Source of the DNA: Lepidonotus clava
Lineage: Eukaryota > Annelida > Polychaeta > Phyllodocida > Polynoidae
Length of the DNA: 64,000 nt
Reading direction: 5' to 3'
Assembly: GCA_936440205.1 (NCBI GenBank)
Contig: OW387142.1
Span: forward strand, 20,364,736-20,428,735
The translations under genes and the position numbers were made by a program. The notes beneath the pieces are model-generated. The model was not told the DNA's origin, made no database searches, and was given only the letters and a program-made list of their open reading frames with translations. Shown here piece after piece: positions 11,085-23,783 of this stretch; position 1 is the stretch's first letter; each line of letters opens with the position of its first letter.

Positions 11085-12341
11085 CATATCACTATCAGGC
11101 TAATTTCGCACATTTAGGGGGAATTAGGGTAATTTCACTCAGGTGTCTATGCAGTGTAAAATTTTTATAAGTTATGTAATTGTAAATCATAAAATTTCTT
11201 TTGGAAAATATGCAACAACACCTAAACCTAATTCCTGGTTGGTCTGATGGATATAAGACCAAAATAAGATTTTCTTTGAATGGATAGAAAATATCCCTAT
11301 ATTTTTTTTTTTTTTATGAGAGAGTCTACTCATTAATACACCGCCCTGCATTATTCTTAGGCTAGGTAGTTTAAAAGTAAAAGTAAATCATTTTGATTAA
11401 AACTGTATGAACAAGAAAGGAGCTTGTAACGAATATTACATTTTTGTTATGAAGTAGCCGGGTTATTTTCTTTAGAAAAATAAAGTATGATTATGGCAAC
11501 ATATTGAGCCTAATTTCATGCACCCACGTCCTAAATTCACGCACAAAAAAAACTATATTAGATAAAGCAAATGTGTGGAATCAAGTGTTAAGTACTATGC
11601 CTTCATACACGTAGACTTTCTTCATTCCTGATTTAATCATGAAAATATCTGTGTAAAATAGATGTTGATTCTGGTACTTGTCTAATTTTACGCATTAGGT
11701 GCGTGAAGTATTATAACCCTAATTCCCCCTACCATGCCTAATATCACACATTTAATATACATAAAATGGCCGTTTTGTATATAGTATGTAATAAGACATT
11801 TTTTACTCCAGCATTTGGCAATTGACTTTTATGAAAGTGACTGTACATGTATTTAGTTCGTTTGAATGCCATCAAAATAAAATAAATCATAAGTTTGATT
11901 CATGCAAACTTAAATACATTTACAAAGAACAGTTACATGAAAAAAGGAATTTTAATATAAGGATAGGTCCTTCTACATGGGTGCCGACAATACACTCCAT
12001 TCAATATGTGTGTCTTGTATTATCAGCAAGCTTAGATAACTGTAAATCGATTACAAATTAGGTCATAAGATATGGATAAATGAATAGAATAAAATCATGA
12101 ATGACAATGAGGAATTGAGTAAAATAACTTTTGACAACGTAGTAAAGATGGATTTTAGAGGTCCCACTACAACCTATGTAATAATAATATGAGGTCAAAC
12201 TAACCTTAAACCATAAAAAAGGTCAAAGATCCTATTAACAAACACAGTTTCTGCTTGACAAAATTAAGACTGAGTCTCGTTTTTGGTTACAGCATATTCT
12301 ATGATGCTAAAAAGGCATGACAGGTTTCTAGAGTTTCTAGA
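11085..12341. other. unassigned AT-rich DNA
   Basis: No recognisable coding, RNA or repeat signal beyond short poly-T runs such as the one near 11302. ORFs are short and without motifs. Confidence 0.35.
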
Positions 12342-12500
12342 GGGGCCTTCCATTAAGTATGTATGGATCAAGGGGGGGAGGGGGGTTCTGAGATTTTTGA
12401 AAATGTGCATATGTTCTAGTACAATTCCAATGCGTATTTTTTAACAGGGGGTGGGGGTCTGACATTTTAAAATGTGCGTACATACTAAATGGAAGGCCCC
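12342..12500. mobile_element. foldback MITE (GGGGCCTTCCATTAAGTA)
   Basis: About 159 bp with near-perfect inverted ends GGGGCCTTCCATT and AATGGAAGGCCCC, and G-rich inner arms. A sister copy is at 47604-47775. Similar designs with a different word (GGGGCCGTCCATAAATGACG) occur at 30727 and 54183. Confidence 0.75.
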
Positions 12501-12623
12501 AGACAGAAATGATAGATTCTTCTTTTATACACCATTTATGGACGATTTATGTTACAAGCTCCCCATAAAACACAACACAGGTGTTGATAATACACTCCAG
12601 AACATGAAAAAATAATCAAACTG

Positions 12624-13120
12624 CAGTGTACGAAATTAAGGATTATTTTGATGCACACGCTGGGTGCAGGGCCCAAGAAAGTGTGTATACGGCATACATT
12701 CCCTGCATTTTCCCTTCAATTGAGCATTTAATGTAAACGGAAAATACTGTGCACCACTGGATGCACAGCTCAGAAAAACCTTGCCCCCGACAGTAAAACA
12801 GAGATGCCACCCTTCAACCATGAAAAATACGGAACATTTCCGTATTTTAATACGGAAACACTAAGGTAGTCCATTCTTCAGTTTTAAATGTCTGATACTG
12901 AAAGAAATAATTATGTATTTTAATTGTAATACATATCTAATATTTGCTACCTTAAATTTCATATATATATATAAAAAAGTATTTTCCTTCCAAAATCTTG
13001 ACACTTTTTAAAACTTGTGAAAGATAAAAATACGGAAATCCGTATTTATACGGAAAAGTGGCATCTCTGGTAAAATCATGCAACCAGGGTGCAGGGGTGT
13101 AGGCTTAATTTCGGACACTG
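12624..13120. mobile_element. hAT-like MITE (CAGTGTACGAAATTAAGG), split
   Basis: Ends CAGTGTACGAAATTAAG and CTTAATTTCGGACACTG match the element at 10850-11084, so this is a second copy. It is enlarged to 497 bp by a 271-bp MITE at 12799-13069. Confidence 0.65.
12799..13069. mobile_element. 271-bp MITE (CAGAGATGCCAC), 6-bp flanking repeat
   Basis: Perfect 12-bp inverted ends CAGAGATGCCAC and GTGGCATCTCTG, flanked by GTAAAA at 12793-12798 and 13070-13075. The words TACGGAA and TTCCGTA are repeated near both ends. No ORF. Confidence 0.8.
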
Positions 13121-13769
13121 ACCTGATATTCTTGATAGTACTTTTTGAAAATCATATACACCCTTCCCACGGAGCTGTGCAGTGCAGTTATGCTGAGCCC
13201 CAGGCCAAGGTGGCGGGAGTCCCCTCATTGGATCACTGGCCTGCGTATAGGCTAACAGTGGGACCGTTTTGAACTTTTTGTCTAAACCTCATAAATACAC
13301 TAACAAAAAAGCAGTTCTAAAAAAAGTTACATGTACTCACCAAGAAGGATTATATTTGGACCTCAGTCATCACAACCACAATTACCCTCCACCCCCCTCC
13401 CCTCACACATACACATTCCACACACTGTTACGTAGACTAGGGTATTAGCATGTTATTTATTAGTACCTTATTGCATAGGCCTAACCTGTTAAGACATTGT
13501 TGTAATCAGAGGCGGATTGTGGGAGGGGGGAGGGCGTGGAGGGTAGACGGGCAATATTTTCCCACCTATGTCACTTGAACACAACTGTTTGTAGTGAAAA
13601 AAAAGAAAGGATTTGTATTGATGTATTTACGTAAATGACTTTTTTTTTCACTTATAAGCATCAAACGTTGATCCTTTGTGTTCAGTTGAGTACATAATGG
13701 AAAATTGTGTAGTAGTTATATAGATGTGTTCAGTCACCACCTTGAAGCCTCGGTAGTTTCAGTAGTGGT

Positions 13770-14165
13770 CGAGGGTATAACACTCAGGCCTCTGGTCATT
13801 GGTGGGCTGTCAGGGTGTAGATCCGCCCCCTCTGGTCTGTAGCGTGGACATTGGTAGTCCTTCCATGACCTAGATACTTCTTACATAATAGTTGGATCAT
13901 CTAGCAGACTTGGACGTAACTACAGTCTAGACCCCTCACTGCCTGTGGTCACTGGTGGAGAGTGAGTGTGGTGGGGACGGGGGCAGGTGGTGGTGGGAAA
14001 CAGTGGGTCTGAACTCGAGAGACTAGGACGGTAGGTGAGGGGGTAAACCACTGAGGCCTGTGGTCATTGGTGGTCAGTGAAGGTATAGGCCCACTGCCTC
14101 GGGTGTTAACACGAACAGTAAGTGAGGGGGGACGCCACTGATGCCTGGGTCAGTGGTGGATAATC
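13770..14165 (+). repeat. degenerate G-rich minisatellite
   Basis: About four diverged units around CACTGAGGCCTGTGGTCATTGG, at irregular spacing of 60-130 bp with G-rich linkers. No coding potential is seen. Confidence 0.5.
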
Positions 14166-15159
14166 TTAGGATGCAAGGAGCAGATGACTTATGGAAGAAA
14201 AGAATCATTTAGTAGGGTTTATATGCCGATTTGAGCACTTTGAAAAATTACCAAATTTGAAACATTTATGGCTCCCATTATAACTCAACTATAAGTCAGA
14301 ACTGACTCTGAGGTGTAGCCCTGAGTGAGAATGTACATTTTCTAGAAAATTACAACAACTTTTGCCGTTTTTTTTTATATAGAAAAACCCAACAGATAAA
14401 TTTTGCTAAAAACTTGCATAAATAATAATTAGGCCCATCTAATGCCAAAAATGTCCCCATGCTTTAGCCTGGCAACAGGATGCCTCAACCCAACCCCTTC
14501 ACGTGCTATGTCCTAAGAAAATATACTATTGATTTGAATGTTCCAGTACCTATATTTGGTCATCTGAAAACCCTTCATTTATTTACAATGGCACAAGATA
14601 TGTAGCGTTAACATATAAAGTGGAATGTATTATTGCTGACCTAGTCTGACTTTTTGTCTCAATTGATGAAACGTATTTCATTACATAATTGATGAAACCT
14701 ATTTCCTTGTACATGTTTAATAAAACTATGATTTTCTTCCCAATTTCAGTTCTCTGCACATAAAAGCCTAAAACGACACAAGCACCATATTGAGATCTTC
14801 CCTTGTGAGTGAACCTGGTGGACTGTGAAGATGGCCACTTCGACCTAATCTTAATCTTGTATATAGGTGAAAACGTTTTGTGCACTGAGCACATTTTCTG
14901 ACCAGAAAAACGTTATTGTAAAACACGTTATTGTAAAAACGTTATTGTACACTGAGATATCAACATGTCATACGAAATACTTGAATAAATAAATGCAAAA
15001 TTAATGTGATGAATCTCTCGTTACTTCGTAATTTCCACGAGTTCTCAGGGACTAGATTTGCAAGAATTATCTCTAAAATGTATAGTGTTATAATAGGAAG
15101 ACACCTATGGCGTATGAGGTCTGATATATTTATGGGTCTAGACCCAGTTTTTTCAGCGG
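14166..15159. other. unassigned non-coding DNA
   Basis: AT-rich and without motifs. Three close copies of ACGTTATTGTAAAA lie at about 14908-14950. Short ORFs here show no family signature. Confidence 0.35.
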
Positions 15160-15392
15160 AGGCTGTCCTGAAAAAAAGTTTTGTTTCTGATCCAGCGGTT
15201 GGCATAATTAATGATGGGCCGGACAGCCGGGATTTCTTTTTTTTTGTAAAAATATTTTTTGCGTTGGTAAGAATATATAACACACATTTTGAAAAAAGAA
15301 AAAATGAAAACTGAAAAAAAATATCCCTACCCGGCCCTTTAATGGTCACCCGGCCGGTCGACCGGAAACAGACTTTTTTTTAAAGACAGCCT
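15160..15392. mobile_element. foldback MITE (AGGCTGTCCTGAAAAAAA)
   Basis: Inverted ends AGGCTGTCCTGAAAAAAA and TTTTTTTTAAAGACAGCCT, with a second inner inverted pair built on GGGCCGGACAGCCGGG and CCCTACCCGGCCC. About 233 bp, non-coding. Confidence 0.6.
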
Positions 15393-15399
15393 TAGGGAC

Positions 15400-17460
15400 A
15401 TGCGACAAGGGCTCTTCTTAAATTCGACATAGCCTTTTAGTAAAATCGACAAGGGACATGGAGCTTATTGACATGGACAGAATATTTTAAGATGACATGC
15501 GACACGGCCTTTTCTTAACGGGATGTTGTCCTTGAGACGGACGTCATTTGCTACGTTGTAACCCCCTGCCTGCCGCGCCAAATTGCGACGTGACCAATGA
15601 CGCTGCGTTATTACGTTCAGAAAGTGCAAAACAGGGCACCGGCCGTCGCGTTTTTAGGCTAACATCAGCATAACTTACGTTAGCCCAACGATAGCAGGAC
15701 GAGAATATTCCTTTAAATTTGATATGCGACATGGGGACCCCCATCTAGAACCTAATATTTACCCTGGGACGAATTGGACCGCCACCATTTGAAACAGTTT
15801 GGAAATGGGGGTGTAGATGGGGGGGGGGGGGGTCCCATGTCCCATGTCGATTTTAAGGAAATGCCATGTCCCATGTCACTAAGCAAAAGGCCATGTCGCT
15901 AATGTCACTAAGACAATAATTATAGAAATATTCTTAATTGTGTTTGTAGCACAATAATCACTAAAATCAAGGTGCCAGATAAAGTAACACTGTCATAATA
16001 AAGTCTCATTCAATCCTGAGTGAAAATGTTAACTCAATTTTCAAACCACTAAGTTAATCTATGCAGAAACCCCATTTATAAGCTGTGCCGTAACTATATG
16101 GATATAAAGACATGACACCTTTCCCCTTTATAAACCAGGAGTGGATCCAGGAATTTGAAAAAGGCGAGGCATTTTTTCTTGCCCACATCCTCCGGGCACA
16201 GGAAATTTACATTAAACAATTTAATTTTTGCGCCCCCCCCCCCCCTAAATCTACGTAACATCCAGATTTATCACGGATTTTACAGTAAGGGCCCAAATAT
16301 ATATAGGCCGAGTTGATGTCTGAATATTATGTTTTTGTCACTTACATTTCACTCTCTCTTTTACTAAATTCCCCTCATACTAAACACTTTGATAAGCACT
16401 AGATAGTCTACGTATTTAATTTAATTTAGACAAATTAAGTACAGTTTATGGTTTCAGCGTACACCCTACCTCTGCTTGTAATGAACGGGAAAAGTTTTAG
16501 CTAGTACCAGAATCGGGACCAGAATGTTCCTATTCATGAGGATCACCATGAATCTATACCCCAGTTAGGAATTGTGATAGGTGCACTGTTAGCACTGGAG
16601 AAAGTGGAAGTTTCACTACGACTTTTAAATACTCAATAAAATGTTTTGGATGTATTTCCATCCGATTCATAAATTGTTGGTGTTAAAGTACAATGGATAA
16701 TTAAAACTTTTGATTTAATTGATTTGTGTTTCAAATTTTTTTTTATTTTGCAAAGTTATCTCTCATTGATATGTCAAATTATCACCTAGCGATCCATACT
16801 GTCAATACATTGGGTTGTCCCCTCTGTCCAAGCAGCGGGAAAGGTGACTGGACCAGGCCCGTTTTGTGCGAGGTTCACTAAGCAGAACTTTTTCCTATTA
16901 TGATTACAATAATTCAGTCACAAAATGGGGTGGCGAGGAGTTATCAAGTGGAACTTTCACAATGAATTTTTAAAAATTGTCCATCCTGGGGGGGGCCCGA
17001 CACCCCCCCCCCTCCACCCCCCGTCAGGGATGTAAGTTTTCAGATTTTAGAATCTGATTTCAGATTTTTTCACATCATCACCTCAAATGAAAATTTTCAA
17101 ACTGAATTCCTTACATGACTTTTTATAGCAGTTTAAGATTATTCTAAATTTTCTCTCTGAGGTTTCAGATTTTTTCATTAACCCTGACTTACATCCCTGC
17201 CCCGTGTCGTCCTGTCAATTTTAAGAAATGTCCATATCACATGTTAGACTGATATGTCCATGTCCCATGTCGATTTTAAGAACATCCCATGTCACCCTGT
17301 CGATTTCAAGAAAAGCCCATGTTGCATGTCACTGATATGTCCATGTCCCATGTCGATTTTAAGAAAAGCCCAGGTCGCCCTGTCGATTTCAAGAAAAGCC
17401 CACGTTGCCCTGTCGATTTCAAGAAATGCCCATGTCCCCCTGTCGATTTTAGGGGTCTAC
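15400..17460. repeat. foldback cluster built of CCCATGTCGATTTTAAG words
   Basis: The word CCATGTCCCATGTCGATTTT recurs in plus orientation at 15830-15900 and 17208-17455. Its inverse (GACATGCGACAAGGGC, AAAATCGACAAGGGAC) lies at 15400-15540 and 15720-15745. The arrangement suggests one or more foldback elements with repeated subterminal words. About 1.3 kb between the arms (15900-17200) is plain AT-rich DNA with C/G homopolymers. Confidence 0.5.
17208..17455 (+). repeat. tandem repeat, about 33-bp unit
   Basis: Six to eight diverged units of the pattern CCTGTCGATTTCAAGAAAAG followed by CCCATGTCG. Two plus-strand frames across it stay open only because the unit length is close to a multiple of three; I do not regard them as genes. 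Confidence 0.75.
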
Positions 17461-17930
17461 ACCCATGGAAATGAAAAAAATTGCGAAAATGAAAAAAAAA
17501 AAAAAAAAAAATATTCGTGACCACCAGTCTATCATGAAACCAAACTTTGGATTTGTGACTTAGATTTCTTTATGGTCGCCACCCATGGTAGATCATAAGG
17601 GATCATAAGTGATTAAGTTGAACGTCACAGGACGTAGATTTACCGCAGGGGGCCTAGGGGGAGGGGGTTTGTCCAAATGCAGGTTCGTATGAATCCCACC
17701 CAACCCTCTGGCTACAGGCCTGTTTCATGGTCATTTTAGGCTGAAAGTCGTCATAACGGCAAGGACTCAGTAATGATAGGGTAGCGATTTATAGATCTTT
17801 GGTACCGTACGTCATGTTTTCATTTTATGCTTACTCCCCTGGTGAGAAAAACATGAACCAAACCGGAAGCCGCTATTTGTGCCGCCACCTAGCGTCAGGA
17901 ATAGAAATTAGTTCCCGCGCACGCCCTATT

Positions 17931-18554
17931 CAATGTCCCGGATGAGTTAGCCTGTTTCCCTGTCTTCCTATTTGATCTCTGATGTTGATTCCTGACCAGA
18001 GTAACAGGAAAATGCCCAGATTGAAGACTCTACAAGGAAGCGGAAATAACGCCATCTTGACAACCGCTCCACTCTCCCAGCAGAGAGTCCTCCACAGACC
18101 CTGCTCTACCCAGAGAGCGTAGAAAGGTGGCGCAAAAAGTAGATGGACAAGCCCTCCACTCTTTCTGTGGAAGCCCGATGGTTGCGTCACCACTCTCCAA
18201 GCAGAGCGATATACAGAGAAATTTTCTTCCGCCTTCATACTGCCCTCGTTACCGGCCCGTAAGCTTAGAGGCAGAGCCTCTTGTTTCTATACAAAATAGG
18301 TTCTCCTGCTTGAAAACTGGCCACAGAATGCGCAAAAATAGGCTCCAGTGTGCGAAAATTGGCTTTTAAACTCTAAAAGTATTACAGTAGGTATTCAAAG
18401 ACAAAATTTGATTTTCCAGATTTTTTTCCCCATTCATTTATTCAAAAGACATTATTCCATGTTGTATAGGTGCAAAAAGATTAAATTGATTTATTCTTTT
18501 CATTAGATTTTTTCATCATTCCATAATTCCCGTCCTTAGTGCACAAAAACTGGC
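17931..18554. other. unassigned stretch
   Basis: The segment 17980-18290 is less AT-rich and open in two frames (102 and 80 codons) but carries no recognised motif. Near 18300-18560 fragments of the GCGAAAACTGGC dispersed repeat reappear. Confidence 0.3.
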
Positions 18555-19004
18555 AATTCTCCTGAAGAGGGTAGCCAGATTTCATGCATTACTAGTTTTT
18601 GCATATTTTGCACATGTTTATGGACGCATTTTTTTCTATTTGTAAGAAAATTAATTTGTATTTTTTGGCCCTAAGACCCAAAAGTACGTTGTGATGGAAC
18701 AAATTAGAAATTTTATGATGATCCATCTATAATAATTATGTGTTTAGAGCCAAATATGTGTATCAACATTATTAAGGCACATGGTGAGACCCTTAAAAAG
18801 TTATTTTTTTCTGAAATAATGACATCAAGATTTTTTTCACAAAAATAGCATAGCTATTAAAGTGACATATGATCATTAAGATATCAGAAACTTAAAATTT
18901 TATCCCTATTTCAGAAAATAGACCACTGCATGAAAACTGGTGACAATAAATGAGACTGTTGTCAGTTTACGCACATTTTTCATGCATATTTCCAAAATTT
19001 CCAA
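18555..19004 (+). repeat. dispersed AT-rich repeat copy
   Basis: Starts near GGGTAGCCAGATTTCATGCA and holds CTAGTTTTTGCATATTTTGC as in the copy at 4889. It is cut at 19005 by the LINE tail. Confidence 0.45.
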
Positions 19005-19510
19005 TTTTTTTTTTTTTTTTTTTCCAAGTTTTATTCAACTGATAAAACAATCGGCTAGCGCCGGATTTCTTTGTACAATCAGCAACAGATTAAGCAGAAA
19101 ACGTGAAATACAAGACATTGTCATAATATGTGAACAGCAAACACCATTTAAGTTTTGTCATCTTAAAATCTAATACATCATTTACCAAATAATCACTCAG
19201 ATAAACATGTATCAGCGGGTTGAGGTGAAGAAAATTAAAATTACAACAGTTACAGATCAAGTGTAATACCTATTTCAGGTTTTAACAAATGTCTAACACA
19301 AAATTAATTTGCATAAACACTTGGCTCAGACAGTTGACTCTGTTCTTATTTGTGTTAGGTTAATTCTTCTTCATCAAAATAAATTGATTTACGGGAAAGG
19401 AGGTGAACCAAAAATAGAATGTATGGAAAAGTAATTAATGGAGGGGGGAATGGGGGAGAAAAATTAAGGTATTCCAGCACAGCAACAGAGCCCGAGTTTA
19501 TACAACATTG

Positions 19511-22399
19511 TTAGTTACGTAATGTATCATTCAGCCACCTTTTCTGTTGACATTTAAATGACAAAAGTGGGTCTGCATTCCTTAGTTTAGCTGACAGACT
19601 GTTCCACTCTCTAGCACCCATATATTCAACACTTCTTTTATATGTTTCATTATTAGGTTTAAGCGTTTTAAAAACCACTGCATCTCTAGCTCTGGTACAA
19701 ACAGGTGCAGAATGTAGGTACTTCTCTTTGTCCTTACAGGTATACATGAATATACTGAGATGTACTCTCCTTCTGTCTTCTAAAAAAGGTACCCCTGTTC
19801 TTCTATGAATTTCTCTAGTTCTTGTTTGTTTATTCACTTGCAGACAAACCTTTAGCCCTTTTTTTTTTAACCCTTTGCAGGGCATCAAGGTCTTTAGAGA
19901 AGGCCCCAGAATAGATAACATCCGCGTAGTCAAAATAGGGCAAAATCATAGACTTATATATTGTTTGTGCCACTTCAGCATTTATGTATTTCCTTATCTT
20001 ACTTAAAAGATATGTTTTATGAGTTACAAGCCTTATAACATTTGAAATGTGGTTACTGTATGTAAGTACAGAGTCAAGAATTACACCTAGATATTTGTAA
20101 GATGGAACCATTGCAAGAGCCGCTCCATCCATAGTAAACTGGGATGCCTTTGCTTTTTTGATTTTAGATCTAGTGCCAAAAGTCATGATTTTTGTTTTCT
20201 GCTTGTTAAGAGTAAGAGAATTAAGATTACACCATGCAAAGAAATTATCTAGGTCCTCTTGCAAAACTTGTTGTGCTTCAAACTTATTTTGAGAGTGAGC
20301 ATAGATAACTGTATCATCTGCATAATACTGTATGCATGAATTACCAATCACTCTTGACGCATCACTTATATATGAGATGAAGAACAAAGGACCAAGTATG
20401 GAGCCTTGAGGGACTCCACACTTTATTGGCAGTGTGGCTGAAGCTACATTATTTGCAAATGTACTCTGCGACCTGTTTGTTAGGTAGCTAGTTACCCATT
20501 TCAGGGGAAGGCCTTTGATACCCATAAGGTCCAACTTTTTAATAAGTATACTATGGTTTACAGTATCAAAGGCCTTTTTTTAGGTCAATGAAGGCAGCAA
20601 ACGATGTCTCACCTTTATTGATGGCAGTTAAGATGGCATCTGTAAATTCTGCAATACTTTGGGTCATGGAGTGTTTCTTCCTAAAACCACCCTGCATTTC
20701 GCTTAGCAAGTTATGTGTCTCAAGAAAGGTTAAGATTCTTGAATGGACTATGGCTTCTAGGAGTTTACCCGGTAGGGGAAGTAATGAAATTGGCCTAAAG
20801 TTACCTACTTCTTCATTGCTGCCTCCTTTGAAAATAGAGACCACTGTTGCGATTTTCCATGCATTAGGAAATTTCCCATAGCTGAGTGATAAGTTGAACA
20901 GATACACAATTTGTAAAGTGAGAACCATAAAAGCATCCTTTATAATTCTAGTGGATAAATATTCCAAACCGGCAGACTTACTGGTGTTGATGTCTTTACA
21001 CAATTTGTAAACCTCTTCATAAGTAGTGGACATATCAGGCATTACAATCCCATGTAACCCCTCACCTGAGGCATGCCAGGACATTTTGAAATTACTAGCA
21101 AGCCTTGGGCCTATCTGTGTGAAAAAGGAGTTAATGTAGTGAGCAGTTTGATCAACAGACACGCGGTTACCAGTTTCTTTATCAATTAATGTATTAATCA
21201 GTAATGACTTTTTACTACTTGGTAACACTGAGGAGATGTTCCTCCAGAAGTTTTTAGGGTCCCCAATTGCTGCAGCATGTTCATCCTGAAAGAACTGTGA
21301 CCTAGCCAGTTCAACCAGCCTACCCACTCTATTCCTACTTTTCCTCGCAGCCTCCCAATCTGTGTCTTTATTTGTTCTTTTTGCCCTCCTCATGAGCATA
21401 TCTTTATCATGGATTTCTTCTAGGATTTCATTTGTTATCCAGGGGTCTCTAGTTTTCTTAACTTGGAAAGTTTTAAGGGGACAAGTTTCTTCAATATTTC
21501 TTTTGATGATTCCCTCCATAATCTCCCAGCATACCTCAGGATCACGACTTTCATAAAAAGTATCCCAAGTTTCTTCTAGTAATTTACCCTGAAATCTGAT
21601 TTTATCATAATTACGATAAGATCTCCCCACAAAGTCAGTTCTTTCAGGTTTAATGTGGAGCTTCTTACGTGTAGTATAGACAGCCAGATGGTCACTAATA
21701 TTGAGATTGAGTGTACCTGAATTAAGTAAAAAATCTGAGTTTGTGTAGATGTGGTCCAGACATGCATTTTTAGTGGAATACCTGGTCACATCCTTAATAA
21801 GTGGGCGTAGGCCGAGTAAACTAGTGATATTTAACAGCTCTTTGGTTTCAGCAGCTTTATTTTCCAACAGATCTATATTCAAATCACCCATTAGGAACAA
21901 ATCAGCATTCTTCTGAAGGTCAGCAGATAGGATGGCATTGCTGATTGTTTCACAACATTTCTTATATGAACCTTGAGGTGGCCTATAAGAATTGATAATG
22001 ACTATTTGGCGTTGATTTGGTTGGTCTATAGATACCCACTGCATTTCAATATCATTAGAACTAAAATTAGAACCTGAGAATTTATCAACAGAAAAGTGCA
22101 AATGGTCAGCTATAGAGGGCAAGGCCACCACCTCTTTTACCAGGGGCCCATGTTCTATCTAATCTACAACATACATAGCCAGGGATATCAATTAGTGATG
22201 TAGGTAACCTACTTGTCAACCATGTTTCAGATAAACCAATTATTTGCACTCCACTGTCCATCACATGCGCTTTAAACATATCAAACTTGCCTTTAGCATA
22301 CAGACTACGTATATTTAGATGAACAAGATGCAGACCCTTGTCGTTATTAAAATCAAAATTATCCATTATCATGCATGTTGAAGTGACAAATGATGTCAT
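19511..22399 (-). pseudogene. LINE ORF2: APE-type endonuclease and reverse transcriptase
   Basis: The N-terminal endonuclease starts near 22399 with LVHLNIRSLY and SETWL, continuing in a second frame with MGDLNIDLL and SDHLAVY. These are the Asn/Glu/Asp-His signatures of APE-type endonucleases that nick the target. The RT domain follows: FRPISLLPLPGKLLE, GGFRKKHSMTQ, IDLKKG, then GVPQGSILGPLFFISYISD and the catalytic YADDTVIYA, with the thumb motif SYKYLGVILD. A C-terminal tail with RVHLSIFMYTCK and REWNSLSAKLR ends at 19511. The frame changes near 22106-22131, at a T run near 20575-20582, and at a T run near 19860-19868; two of the three fall in homopolymers. Otherwise the whole length of about 960 codons is present. 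The pattern fits the Jockey superfamily, CR1/L2 group. Confidence 0.9.
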
Positions 22400-23085
22400 A
22401 CCATCCTAGAAATGAAAAATGATAAATTACAGGATAGACAATAAAGGGAAAACAAACCAATAACACAGTGAAATAGAGTCTATCCATAGTACGGATATTC
22501 GAATTCACGACCAGACAAAGGCAGGATATGGATATGGATCTACTTGATCATCCAACACCTTAGTCAAGTCAAAATGTCAGGGAATGTGTGATAGGTTGGG
22601 CGTGAACCCTGACCTTTTGAATTTATCTTTGTAAAGTATCTCCAAGTGTGACCCATAACTTTAAATTCACATGATTTCAAAATGTAGTTAATAATAGGTC
22701 CTTGTGCATGTTGCAAGTCCCTTGCAGCTGTTTATCAGAGACATACAGCTAGTGCAGACCAGTCTAGGTGAAGAAAATACCCGTAGGAGTATGAACAATA
22801 TTATTACTCACAGTTCCTTGATCCTCTTGACCAAAGTTGAAGACAGCTTGTTGATCCAGCTTATCAGAGACATGCTGGTAACAGCCCGTCTCCAACTATG
22901 GGTAGTATTCTTGTAGTGACCAACCAGAGTTCCAAGGCAAGGGCTGTAGTTAAAATTATGCTAAATACAATAACAAATACAACAACACCTCCCCCTATCA
23001 GAGACATGGGGAGGGTCTCACACCATTATTTCAAGTGCATTCTCTACATCTTAGCCCACATCAATTTAGGATGGAACATGGATAA
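22400..23085 (-). other. LINE spacer between the SGNH and ORF2 regions
   Basis: About 690 bp between the esterase C-terminus and the endonuclease start, without a clear ORF. It may be the inter-ORF region or decayed coding sequence of the same LINE. Confidence 0.4.
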
Positions 23086-23729
23086 TCAGTTATGATCAAT
23101 AGCCTTGCTGAATTCTTGAGCCCATTTGCTGATCATGAACTCAGATGGGTGGAGACCGTCCTCTAAGTGCCTGTAGCAGTTGACTCTGTTACCATTTGAG
23201 GTACGATGTACTGGCCTGTCAAGCCTAGGATGGTACAGGTTCAGTCTCTTGTTAATCCCGATGATCTCATTATTCAAGTTCCATATGGAGTTGTTAACCA
23301 TTATTTGCTCCTCAGGGGTAGTTCCCCCTATGACCCTTTCTAGTAATACTCCAGGTATTGAGCAGAAAAATAAAATTTAGTTCCTGGGTGTTCCTTCTGC
23401 AGGTACTTGAGGGAGTTCTTTAACAACGTTATAAGAAGATTTGACAGGTCACCCTCTGACTGCCATTCAAATGTGACGACTTTGGTGACATTGTCCATTA
23501 CTGTTACATGGTTTATGCCAACAGCTAGGTAAATCACATCAAAGGGATATTTGTCAGCGTAGTGATGGGCTTCTCTTACAACCCTTTCAAATTGTGCACC
23601 AGGGAAAAATTGAACTTGAAAAATACTCTTGTCACGATCAGCCAATACTTTGTCAACAGCTGCCTTAACATGTCGACCTCTACTGTCAGAGAATAAAACA
23701 TGCCTCCTCTTCATACCAAAGCATGCCAT
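23086..23729 (-). pseudogene. LINE ORF1 SGNH-hydrolase (esterase) domain
   Basis: An N-terminal piece of 129 codons (23729-23340) carries the nucleophile block FSDSRGRH (Ser at residue 16) and a block-III-like LAVGINHV (residues 68-75). The C-terminal piece (23301-23086) carries EDGLHPSE, the Asp-x-x-His block of SGNH hydrolases (Asp48, His51 of that piece). The frame shifts between the two, near 23340-23360. SGNH/esterase domains are established in ORF1 of CR1-type LINEs, where they may act on lipids or membranes during retrotransposition; the exact role is unproven. The domain sits just downstream of the NADAR-encoding part, separated by a MITE, and upstream of ORF2 in the same strand and order expected for one LINE. 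Confidence 0.8.
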
Positions 23730-23783
23730 TGTGTTGTCACACTTATGAGTGAAGTCAGAAGTTACTTGTCTTTGGCTAGTTCA

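Larger units (their letters stand above)
10143..17930. repeat. 7.8-kb block with long inverted termini
   Basis: The left end (10143-10240) and the inverse of the right end (about 17840-17930) share AATAGGGSGTGYGCG, CTAGGTGGCGSCACAAATAG and TTCCGSTTTGKTTCA in the same order, with small gaps: an imperfect inverted repeat of about 80 bp. The interior holds no ORF above about 130 codons and no transposase motif. It contains several smaller nested elements. It could be one large non-autonomous transposon (long termini recall MULE or similar groups) or two same-family copies facing each other. A matching target duplication was not seen, which weakens the single-element reading. Confidence 0.45.

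Noticed and set aside
17254-17524. Cys/Pro-rich repeat proteins in three frames
   Set aside because: They are translations of the 33-bp minisatellite.
17930-18369. Overlapping 102- and 80-codon ORFs as a possible host exon
   Set aside because: Frames on opposite strands cover the same bases and neither shows conserved motifs or clear splice sites.
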